Shown here piece after piece: positions 53,977 through 64,000 of a stretch of DNA of 64,000 nucleotides; within the stretch, counting starts at the first letter, position 1, and the number at the start of each line of letters is the position of its first letter. This DNA is from Tubiluchus corallicola. Taxonomy: Eukaryota > Priapulida > Priapulimorpha > Priapulimorphida > Tubiluchidae. The stretch lies in NCBI GenBank assembly GCA_030141605.1, contig JAQGDQ010000031.1, forward strand, positions 310,001 through 374,000. Reading direction: 5' to 3'. A program made the translations under genes and the position numbers. The notes beneath the pieces were generated by a model that saw nothing but the letters and a program-made list of their open reading frames with translations, did no database searches and was not told where the DNA came from.

Positions 53977-54018
53977 AATAAAATTCTACAAACAACTATA
54001 ACTGTGTAAATAAATAAA
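53977..54018 (+). promoter_or_regulatory. SLU7 polyadenylation signals
   Basis: AATAAA occurs at 53977, 54009 and 54013, 440-480 bp after the SLU7 stop, followed by T-rich sequence. These are the first strong signals downstream and probably define the 3' end. Confidence 0.5.
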
Positions 54019-54546
54019 ACCTGATTTTTGATATCACGAGTTTTTAGAAGACGCATATGGTGACTTTTTACACATACAGATTTTATTCATTAGTTGGACA
54101 CGTTAGCATCCGTCGTCTTTTACAGCAGAGAAAACAGATTAATTTTGTGTAACAAATGCAGTTTATCTTTCTAAACTAAATCTTTGACTTATACACAATG
54201 CAGTTGTACAAATTTTAAATTTGAAGATAAACATGATGACAAGATGTTTAAGGAGATCTTTCACAAAACATGAGTGCCAACGTACAATTTGAATAAAATC
54301 CTTTAGATAATTTTATACAACACTAAGAATTTAAATTTAACTCTGAATCACAATGGTTATCAGTGCAAAAAAAACTAGCTGGAAGGTTAAAATAGACATG
54401 AATTTGATTTTCAAGGTGCGACTTCCTGAGTTCTATAATTTGTATATGCCAACATAGTAAAGAAACTGTAATTAACAGAAACATGATTACACTTGTCAGA
54501 AGCTCGACACTGTAAAAAAAGTGTAAAAGCAAAAGTTATATCACAG

Positions 54547-55108
54547 CTAGTCAAACAGACCTGAGTATTCTGAAAATTATGCAACATAATTACATTTCAT
54601 AGAACAGAAAGCTGATAAATATCACAGATCCGAGTATTCTCAAAATTATGCAACATAATTACACTTTATAGAATAGAAAGCTGATAAATATCACAGATCC
54701 GAGTATTCTCAAAATTATGCAACATAATTACACTTTATAGAATAGAAAGCTGATAAATATCACAGATCCGAGTATTCTGAAACTTGTGCAACATAATTAC
54801 ACTTTACAGAATAGAAAGCTGATAAATATCACAGATCTGAGTATTCTGAAAATTATGCAACATAATTACACTTTATAGAATAGAAAGCTGACAAATATCA
54901 CAGATCTGAGTATTCTGAAAATTATTCAACATAATTACACTTTATAGAATAGAAAGCTGATAAATATCACAGATCTGAGTATTCTGAAAATTATGCAACA
55001 TAATTACACTTTATAGAATAGAAAGCTGATAAATATCACAGATCTGAGTATTCTGAAAATTATGCAACATAATTACACTTTATAGAATAGAAAGCTGATA
55101 AATATCAC
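54547..55108. repeat. 69-bp minisatellite, about 8 copies
   Basis: Units of 69 bp with TGAGTATTCTGAAAATTATG and AGAAAGCTGATAAATATCAC, successive copies offset by exactly 69 bp (phase points 54562, 54631, 54700, 54769 onward). Units contain stops in all frames. It lies in the spacer between the converging 3' ends of SLU7 and the TRPM gene. Confidence 0.95.
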
Positions 55109-55955
55109 ATACGTAACGACTAGAAACAAAAACAAATATCACAGAGTTGTGAAAATGTGAACTAAACATTGTAACACTCCTTCAAGAAAGTTTGCGAAGT
55201 ATTGCATCTTAAGTATGAATAAATTGGCATAAAAATCAGAGGACAAATTTACAGGGTAAAAGAACATATTTCCTGAGCCCAAAAAGTAGATGATGCCTAA
55301 TAAACACTTCTGAATCCCCTGAATCTGTACATACAAACTCCACTATATTACATGTGTCTGTGTTACATTCAAAAACACAATCATCAGAAAATGACCACTA
55401 AAATGAGGTCACAAATAATAACTTGCATTGTTGTATACATAACACTCGTACGTGACTACAGAGCTGTGATTCTACTAAAAACATTAGTTTTTAATGACAA
55501 ACTAAATAATTTAGTACAATAACAAGTGCATGACTAACTACATGAAATATATTCAGCTAAACACAGAAAACACGTCTGAAGCAATAACAACACATCAAGA
55601 TGCAGAGAATATCTTTACCTACAAGACTTTTATATATATAGTTAACATTTATACTTTTATAACTGCACACTAAGACTATGCTTTACTTTTACAAATGTGT
55701 ACAAGACAGTAAAGGTTGTAAATATGACATAAAATCATTCATTTGTTTATTTGAAGGACTGGTACTTTTGAAATTTTTTCTAATCTGTTTATACATGACA
55801 TTTCGCTATTTTCTCGGCCACTTTCTTGCTATACTATGCTGTGATTCCATTTTTGGGTACTTGTCATTTTATCACATCATTGCCTATCTTTGGTCACTGG
55901 CTGATAATAAACAATTTTAAAATGAAGCATTTGTGAATTTCCGATAATGATAAAT
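55109..55955. other. Intergenic; nothing recognised
   Basis: AT-rich spacer between the minisatellite and the SINE-like sequence. Short frames (such as 55678-55920) are Phe/Leu-rich without a known motif. Confidence 0.4.
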
Positions 55956-55964
55956 ACAGTTTAG

Positions 55965-56190
55965 TTTCCTGAGCTGAGCGACCGAAGGTGTAGATGCAAC
56001 CATGCAGTCTTGAGTTCGAGCCTAACGTCTGCATACGTAGAGCATATACTCTACATGTTATTCGTTTGTGTGTTGCGTCCTTACCTGTATTGTTGCAAGT
56101 GTAAATCACTAAATAGCCGTTAATGTTAATGTTGTCTGTTAAATGAGGGTCGATAAAAAAAGTTGTCTTTGTCTTTGTTTCGACTTTTTT
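55965..56190 (+). repeat. tRNA-derived SINE-like sequence
   Basis: GAGCTGAGCGACCGAAGGTG resembles an A-box region and GAGTTCGAGCC a B box, followed by an unrelated body ending in a GTCTTTGTCTTTG short repeat. Its tail reaches the 3' UTR of the TRPM gene. Confidence 0.5.
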
Positions 56191-56239
56191 GCAACATTGA
56201 CAGTTTTCAAGTTCCTACGTTTTGCAACATTGACAGTTT

Positions 56240-59200
56240 TCATTGTTTGTGACTAGCTGGTGATATCTTTTTACTAGACTTTAAAGCAAAGCTGACATGT
56301 TTTCTGGAATGCTTTCCTTTCTTGTCTTTTGATTTCAAATCCCGAGATGTGCTGCTAGGTGATACCGGTACGTTAGCTGGTTTCTCAGCAGCACTAGCAA
56401 CTACAGCAGCAGTAGTAGTGCCATCACTAGGTTCAGAAACATTCTGCCACAAATCCGAAGGAGTGGGTACAAGATCATGTAAAGTCACTGACTGATACAT
56501 CAGGTTTTCACTAATATCTGCTGGACTAGTGCGGTCAGAGTCACCATCGCTTTTCTGAGACTTAGGAGCCTCATGTTTAGCAGCAACAGACTCTCTTACA
56601 GAAGACTTTTTCGTTAGAGCATCTGGATACTCTTCTTTGGTACGTTGTCTTGACCACGTTCGCCTCTCTTCCTTTAACGGTGTTTGAGAACCTGAGGATA
56701 AGGTTGCTACTTGAGTCACTTCCGGGTGAACATCAACTTTAAGAAGTTTCTCTAGACCTTTTATTGCTAGAGCAGTTTGTTGTTTATAGTTAAGAAGCTG
56801 TCGTTCCAGAAGTTCGATACGAGTATCTGATAATGCACAATGAATGCTGCAGTGACTGCAGGTGTCAATTTTAGCAATTTCATCTCTTTCAAAGTTTTCT
56901 TCATCAGATTCTATTTCTTCGCTGTCAGCAAAATGTTGCTTGCTGTCGTTTATGCTCTCATTATTGACATAACTACGATCATCGCTCACTAAGGATAGAT
57001 TAGAATCTACGGTTTGACAAGCAACATCCTTTACAACAATTCTGCTGCTGGATTTCTGTAAAATTTAAAAAAAAGTTAACTTCAATATTCCCTCATATGA
57101 AAACTGAGTCTAAAACTTACAGGTTTAAAGATGGTACGTGTGATTGCAAACCAAAACCATCCAATGGAGATTCAAGATATGTGAATAAATAGAAAAGCTT
57201 AAATGTAGACTTATGGACGATTTTGCTATTCAAGCACACATATTTTAATTCTTAACAGTTTAGCCAGCACATTTTATACTAGAATTATGCAAGCAAAAAT
57301 GAAAAATTAAAGAGGATACGTGAACTTGTGCTAGATAAAGTTGTTATGCTGGCAAACATAATCTAAGTAGACTTCAGCTCCTAGAAGATAAGAAAAAGCG
57401 AAACTCGCAATTCATCAAATCATTTTTATCAAATCCGGAAGCCAGACCCCAACTTAGATTATCCAGTGGCTTATATGTAGGTAATCATAGTAATAAAAAG
57501 AACATATTACCCTGCCATTGATACCAAGCTGTGCCAAACTTGGCCACTTGTACTTTGCAGACTGAGAACTTACTGAGCTTACTGAGCATAGCCTTTCCAA
57601 TCCAGAATTATCAAACAAAACTTGAGACTCCTCTTCGACAACACGAGCCAAGTCATCTAGCCTAATCGAAACGAAAAGTATGAAAATAATTTTAAAAAAA
57701 AGTAATATAAAAACATGTAGTTCTCATCTCCTGAGGCTATTAGCATATTCTATTTTTTTTGCAAAACAGTTAAACTGCTGACCAGTACAGAAAAATTCTT
57801 AATCAGTGTGTAAAAATTTCTAAACAATTTACACGAAAACATGATAAGTGCGCCAAACTTTCCAAGCTTGCATATGTAAACATTATTATTATTAATATTA
57901 TTATTAATAATTAACATTATTATATGTAAACAAGTATGGTAATTAATGCTAACATCTCACCTAGTTGAAATTTCATTAAAACGTCGATCTACAGGCGTTA
58001 TTTCCGAGTCGCGTAACCTCAGAAATTGGAACATGCATTCTTTCTCCAGCAATTGCAAATGCTCAGTATAACACGCAGGAAATTCCTCACCTTGCAAAAC
58101 ACGTGAAAACCTCTTTAAGAAGGCACTTTATAACTTTTTGCTGTGTTAACAAACCTTTACTTCATTTCTGTGAACTAATATTTAGTTTTCAGTATTTTAA
58201 GAAAAAGGCATAGCCTAACATGACCTTCTGTAATACAAGTTGCCCCAAACACGGCCAAGGGTTACTAAAGGTGACACTGTTTGGAGTGATTTGTATAAAA
58301 AAATTAGAGCTGTGCATTTTTTCTTGGAGTGAGCTAAATAGTCAACCCCTCTACACATAAATGACGAGATTTAATGACAATTACATAAAGAATAACAAAT
58401 TATGTAGTGCAACAGGATTTTTTTATGTTACAAAAGGACACATACACAACACGGAAACACCAATCCCGGAGAAAATAATTAGGGGTGGTACTTGCAAGAC
58501 ACCAGAATTTTCCTGGAAGACGATACTGTTTTTGAGTTGTTCGTAACTTTTTATTTTTCTAGAGTATAAATTGCATTTTTGAGTTAGCCAAAGTAAATTT
58601 ATTTTTATTAAATGGACTATAATTTTTTATTTGAGTTAGGCGAAATTTTGAGTTACAATTTTGAGTTAAGCGATATTTTTTGTGGGAAAAATGAAGAATT
58701 CGATCCGTTCCGCTGAAATTCTTTGAGTTAGGTGAAAATTTGAGTTATGCGATTTTTAGTTACGCAGAGTTTACTGTAATAATTGTCACATCACTCTACT
58801 TATTTCTACCAGTGACTGATGAACTAAGTTATTAATTTAATCTACATGTTACAAGACTTCTCTAATAAAGATAGACTTCACACTGCCATTGTAATGCCAT
58901 TATAATATAGGCAGGGCTCTGCACTATTTCAGTCTAATTTCTGCAAGTTAGTCTTAGTGATTATTAGCTGCTTATCAGTCACGATCTCGGCAGAGCTTGA
59001 TTAGTCTGTTTCAGTTCCAACCTCGATCTCATAATTTTAAATGGGCCAAGAAATTAGAAATGCTGAGCTAAAGATTTGATAAGAAACAACTAACTGTCTA
59101 ATGCATAAAATAAACTTGTTTTTGCTCAGAACAGGTTGTAAGAAATCTAGAGCCTTGCTAGAAGTCTAGAATACACGTGCAATGTGGGTAATCTTTTACG

Positions 59201-62200
59201 TCAAAATGTGCACACCTTTACGACCAAATTAGTCATCTCACACGTCTCGAACATTTTACATTTAACAAAACATGGATGTGCCCAAACCAATTAATTAAAG
59301 TTCGTTATCACATATTCGGTTCTTACTTCGTCTGCCAGGTTTGCGACATGTGCGTCTCGTTAACCATGCAATGCAAGAAAAGACATGCTCAATGACAACA
59401 AATGGTGGAACGAGAGCAGGTTTTCCGTCAAATTCTCTCACAAGATGGTACATTTCATACTTCCAGATGGTCATCGAATTTTGATGCACTTCTTCGAACA
59501 CGTGACTGCAAATGAAACTCAAAATTTAGAATTTAGTCACGATTAAGTTATAAGTCAACAGTAATGTGACCAATAGCAGAATGTGATCGGAAAGTTTACA
59601 AGAAACGATAAAAACATTAAAGTCTTGGTAAATAATAAATCTTTTTTTGCATATCTGCAAAAACCTTATTGTTGACTTCTCAAAGATAAATTCTCACCTC
59701 GTACCCAAAAAAGCAAGCACCAAACATATGACAGAAAAAAGTTCAAAAAAAATAATTATAAGAATTCTATGTGCATAACTTCGGCATGATGATATGCATC
59801 TTGCCTGCTTGTACTACTTGGGTAAACATTCTGCCACATCAGAGTTTTCTAAGAAAACAGAGCAGCAATACAGGATGCAAATGATAGAGCATAGTAATCA
59901 ACACATTAAATTTAGGAGAAAAAACTCTGAAAAACTGAGTCCACCAGTATTTAAACCCAGAATCTTATGATATCAGGCCACATGCTTTATCCACTTGCGT
60001 TACCAACCTACATAGCTAAAGCAGGTCTAAATTCTCACATTATAGTTAGCATGCAGTCAGTCAGAGCCACCTATGTGTAGTGTAGAGAGAAAACAATTAA
60101 CAAGTAGCTACCATTGGGCCCTAGCTTGGTGGAAAAACCAAAGTTTATGCCGCTCCAGGCCATAGTACACAAATAATCAACAGTTAAATCAACAGTTTCA
60201 CAACAACAGGGCTAAATAATTGAAAAGTATGAATATGCCAAAACAAACTAAACATTTTATGAACAAAACACATACCTAAAGATTGCAATTAGTAGATTTA
60301 ACATCAGTACATTTCCAATAAGCAAATACACTGCAAGAAAGACGGGGACTAGCCATGCACCACGTGCACTCCCAACTGTGCACCCTGAACCAGTAGCATT
60401 TATGGACTGACCTCCACCTCGCTGATACACACATTCACTGAATACTTCATCTAAGAGAAATCAAAATGGCGGCTACGAGACAGTTTTATTTTAAATATTA
60501 ATTTACATTAAAGTTTGCAACTTTCAATGGTCAGAACCTAACTAGAAAATCTAGAAGACACGTTCCCTCAACAGAGTTTCAAAAAATTTCAAACATTCTT
60601 GATGGTTTCAGGCTTCTAGGATGCTCACTTGAACGAAAACAAGTTGGCTTGTACTTGACAGGAACTAAAAAATTCTCAGTTTTTAAAAACTAATGTTCCA
60701 ATTTTCATTTAGGCGTAGCATTGAGCATGCAAAAAATAGACAATTAGCAAATGACTTTACTGCACAATCACAACCCATTGGGTTCACATAGATGGACAAA
60801 AGATTGGGAACCACCAGCAAATCACTAGGCAAATGAGAAATGTTACTTCGTAGTTCATCAAAAGTCGCTCCAACAAAAAATGAACCTGTCATAATAAAGA
60901 GATTAATTTCACTAATTTGTGGCTCTTAGTAGCAGACGCATAGGAAATAAGTTGAGAACAACAGCATTTGCCAAACAGCACCCACCATCAATTGGATCTA
61001 AATCCAGTAACTCTCCATATATTTGCCAGTAAGGATTGTACATGATGTCAACCCAAACTTTGAGATACGGTTCACGTTCCGGATACAGCAGTGCTTGACT
61101 GGTAACTCCATACGAGAAGAGAAACACGATCAATATGAAAACAAAGTACATCACGTCCACCGTCTGAAAAGTGACTAACAGTACAAATGTCAGGCAAGCA
61201 AAAAATATAATGAGAAAATAATGATCAATTGAATGAGTTACTTTACATCATACTATATCTGTCACTAATAAAATGTGGCATCAGTGCCAAACACAAACTG
61301 AAAAGTAAAGATTTACATTTTGTCAGAACGTCTGACTTGTTCACGACCAGCATTAACTTATCCATTTATAATAAAGTTTAGAAAATTTTATTAAAATGTT
61401 TGTAATTTATTTTGAATTTGCTTAACCTTGAAAATAAGATAGTGCTCTCCTGAGACTTGCCATTGTCATAGCTATAAAAGAAGTCAAGACGCTGTTCTCA
61501 GAAGCTTTCGTATCTCACAGACTTCATTAGCTGCGCAGAGAGATGCAACAATAAAAAATACAGGTAAAACTAAAATAAAATGAAGATGTACAGTCTCACT
61601 AAAATAAAAGATACAAAATTCATAAAGCTGTATTAAAAACTGAAATAAAGGAATCATTACAATTACTAATTCAGAAAAACAAAATGAAAATTAAACTGAC
61701 AGGCATATCTAAAATCAACTTGATATAGCCTAGATCTTGAAGAATAACTAAAACTGTATCTATTGTCCAGGAGGAATGAAAACTTCTGAGAAAAATAAAG
61801 AATTTTTTGAAACTTAATGGGCATTGTGACTTCTTGCTTATGCTTGTTTATCTTTCTGTTATTAAAATTAACAGAATGTCAAATGGTTTAACATTCGGTT
61901 AAATTTTATAAAATGTGAAGTTTCCTTGGATTTAGCGGCTAAATTAATGCTGATCGTGAACAAAATATAGACCTACACTTTCCTGTTTATAGTATATTTA
62001 CAATAAACATCACAGATGAACAGACAGTCACCCAGACGAAGGGACTTACCAATATAGCAAGGAAAGCTATGAGCTATGATCTGTAATAATTCAAATTCAA
62101 GCTTAAACGATTAACATTCACCCGTTTACGACTTTCGAAAATTCCCGAAAATAACTAATAAGTTTCTCTGAAGTGAAAACGAAACAAGCAAGAAAGGACA

Positions 62201-63676
62201 TAAAAGCGTACCATGCGTTTGATAATAACCAGCTTCAAAAGCTTACCATGCATTTGATAATAACCAGCTTCAAAAGCTTACCACGCGTTTGATAATAACC
62301 AGCTTCAAAAGCTTACCATGCGTTTGATCATAACCAGCTTCGGTCCCAGGTAACTGCTGACCATGTACAGCCGGAATGTTTTCAAGCAGTAGGTAACTAG
62401 AGCCAAGCAGTAAAACATACGAGCAAACTCAAATGTTCTATTAAAAGAACGAATGCTAAGTGCTACCACCACAAGCAAGAGAGCAACAAAATCCATCCGA
62501 TTCCAAAGCGTGTACTCAAGGTAGAGATAAAGTCGCTTCTGTGGTCGACCGGGTTGAGTTATTACCTGAAAGTTTAATCAAAGTTTTCAGACTACTGTTA
62601 AACTTAGCATTTTAGCACCCAAAATAAACAATCTAACAGGATAGCATCAATTGATAAGGTCTACACTATAGGAATTTACTAACCTAACAGTGTGACTTTC
62701 TGCAAAATGCATTTAGAAAATTTCTTACAAAGGTTTCTTTAATCAAAATGGCTCTAATAACTTCCAAGAGGGATTTTAAAACTAAAGTATGGGATCAATA
62801 TATACCATAAATATAATGGATCATTAGGGATGTTAACGACAGTGTCGATAGTTATCGATTATAGTATTGATACTAAAAATTTGTTTTTGTTGTTACTGTA
62901 TCGAAATTATTCTAGGTATATTGTATCGAATTTGGCACGTATCGTTGCTTATCGCTTACATTTACAAAAATGTTTCATTTTTCTTTTCCATTTATTTACA
63001 GTAATTACGAAAAAATGAATGAAAAGAATCATTTAAAATTATAACCTCATCAGACACGAATAGTTTTCTTGTACATTTGCCTGGCAATAACGGCTATCTT
63101 CATTCTGAATCAAACTGACAAAGTATAGAGACTCCTTTATACAGTTTGATACTGAGTCACGAATGTCAAATACACTGTACCATATTCTTAGTACCATAGA
63201 TAAATATTTTTATCATAGTAATATGTTTTCTGTCGCAGCTTACTTATTTATGAATCATTATGACAAACAAACTTGTGTTTCATAACTAGCAGCCATCTAA
63301 GTATATAACACTGAGTGCACTGAAGCACCTTATAATTTTAATTACTTATGACGCTTTTTCTGTTGTTGCGCAAATTGTCCAACTTCAGTATCGTTTTTAT
63401 CATTTGAAATAATTCATCTTATCATCTAAAAAATAGTTTATCGTTATCTTATCGTTCGAAAAAGTGTCGTATCATATTATTATCGTATCATCAAATTTGT
63501 ATCGTTTAACATCCATAGCATAAGTAATGTGCACAGCTTCGACTTACTTCACGTATCAGTTCACAGAAGAATGTTCCAATCCACGCCAGTAAAACAAATT
63601 CCCATACGGTAACATATGGCTCAAACTTGAACAGCATTACAAATGAGAACAAGAACAAAAAAAGTACGTACATGAA
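56240..63676 (-). CDS. TRPM-family cation channel, C-terminal part (5' end outside window)
   Basis: Exons (minus): 63676-63548, 62565-62317, 61163-60986, 60450-60276, 59505-59327, 58090-57961, 57661-57511, 57055-56240; phases agree and give 668 residues, starting mid-protein. Residues 1-43 hold S1-S2 (ending FFCELIRE), 44-126 hold S3 (WNRMDFVALLL), S4 (FEFARMFYCL, then SYLGPKLVMIKRM), 127-185 hold S5 (VDVMYFVFIL) and the pore (MYNPYWQIYGELLDLDP, with the acidic filter Glu and Asp), and about 186-243 hold a Cys/Gly-rich outer-pore loop and S6 (GAWLVPVFLAVYLL to NLLIAIF). The TRP-helix region (MTIWKYEMYHLV) and a coiled coil (about 330-365) follow. The 271-residue last exon is acidic then Ser/Lys-rich, with no kinase or Nudix domain. 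TRPMs are Ca/Mg-permeable plasma-membrane or vesicle channels; the pore most resembles the TRPM1/3/6/7 group. Confidence 0.93.
58530..58780. mobile_element. Probable MITE with TTGAGTTA repeats in a TRPM intron
   Basis: Repeated TTTGAGTTA(G/C)GCGA units and a right end GAGTTTACTGTA that resembles the pogo-type tips seen elsewhere here. The left end is not clear. Confidence 0.4.
59935..60040 (-). repeat. tRNA-derived SINE-like sequence
   Basis: On the minus strand TTGGTAACGCAAGTGGATAA resembles an A box and GGGTTTAAATAC a B box at tRNA-like spacing. It lies in the TRPM intron between exons 60450-60276 and 59505-59327. Confidence 0.5.
62209..62350 (-). repeat. 35-bp repeat duplicating an exon end and its splice donor
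   Basis: Four copies at exact 35-bp spacing (CCATG/CCACG at 62211, 62246, 62281, 62316). On the minus strand each reads AAGCTGGTTAT(G/T)ATCAAA, then (C/T)GC(A/G)TG and a GTAAGC (three copies) or GTACGC (last) donor. The copy nearest the coding sequence, ending at 62317, is the true end of the TRPM S3-S4 exon; the other three are intronic. Confidence 0.95.
62825..63517. mobile_element. Putative hAT-like MITE in a TRPM intron
   Basis: Left TAGGGATGTTAACGA and right, inverted, TATGGATGTTAAACGA form imperfect terminal repeats; TATCG-rich subterminal sequence is present at both ends. No coding capacity. An 8-bp duplication is not evident. Confidence 0.55.
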
Positions 63677-64000
63677 CTGCAAATAAAAAGTTATATCTTT
63701 TATTTTAATTGAACATACACCAAGTACTACTAGTCTACTACACTATAATTAGCAGTGAAACTGAACAGTAAATTATATAGCTTATAAAAAAACTGTGATT
63801 TGAAGATTTACATAATTAACGAAGAGTGCAAAAAAGAAACAATATTTATTTACAATTACCTGAAAAAACATTGTTCAAAATAAAGAATTAAGAAAGCAAA
63901 CAACTGCTCGGACTTTCTACATTGCAAGCAGTTAAGGATTTCCAATGAAAAAATTGGCCCAAGCCTAGGGATCTAAATGTGTAAACCAATAGACTAACCA

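Noticed and set aside
60683-60892. Open frame in the TRPM intron between the pore and S6 exons, preceded by a CAG acceptor-like site
   Set aside because: The flanking exons (ending 60986, starting 60450) join in correct phase and give normal TRPM sequence without it. I found no donor that would keep the frame, and it has no TRPM similarity.

Overview
This is eukaryotic, animal-type DNA. Genes are split into short exons with GT-AG introns, base composition is AT-rich, and there is abundant transposon debris, microsatellite and TTAGGG-like sequence. The recognisable proteins (a pentraxin-domain secreted protein, a rhodopsin-type receptor, CCDC157, SLU7 and a TRPM channel) point to an invertebrate metazoan; I cannot name the species or phylum from sequence alone.

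Left end (1-8.8 kb): transposon graveyard. It holds a broken LINE ORF1 (minus), a ~4 kb hAT DNA transposon with a 5'-truncated LINE inside it, a second LINE fragment ending in a (TTA)n tail, and a pogo-like MITE fragment. 8.9-21.4 kb (minus): an eight-exon gene for a secreted pentraxin-domain protein of about 390 residues. Its introns carry a ~3.4 kb foldback element, very long trinucleotide arrays, a LINE 3' end and a perfect 29-bp hairpin. A 30-bp array abuts its last splice acceptor. 21.4-26.6 kb: no recognised gene, one probable Harbinger remnant. 26.6-27.2 kb (plus): the first four transmembrane helices of a rhodopsin-type receptor, followed by degenerate telomere-like repeats.

27.6-39.0 kb (minus): a complete 12-exon CCDC157 homologue whose exon phases all agree (872 codons). 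Its last intron holds a 1.3 kb hAT MITE with perfect target-site duplication, itself carrying a 96-bp MITE with its own perfect duplication. 39.0-44.06 kb: divergent intergenic region with a dead LINE reverse transcriptase and a Penelope-like fragment close to the SLU7 start. 44.06-53.54 kb (plus): complete 13-exon SLU7 splicing factor (578 residues). 53.5-56.2 kb: tail-to-tail spacer with a 69-bp minisatellite. 56.2-63.7 kb (minus): the C-terminal 668 residues of a TRPM channel (S1-S6, TRP helix, coiled coil, acidic tail); its N-terminal half lies beyond the right edge.

The genes do not form a pathway: they are a secreted lectin-like protein, a receptor, a coiled-coil protein, a core splicing factor and an ion channel. 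The most unusual signals are two places where a short tandem repeat has copied a splice signal: four copies of a TRPM splice donor at 35-bp spacing, and eleven copies of a branch-point plus acceptor unit at 30-bp (in-frame) spacing before the last pentraxin exon.
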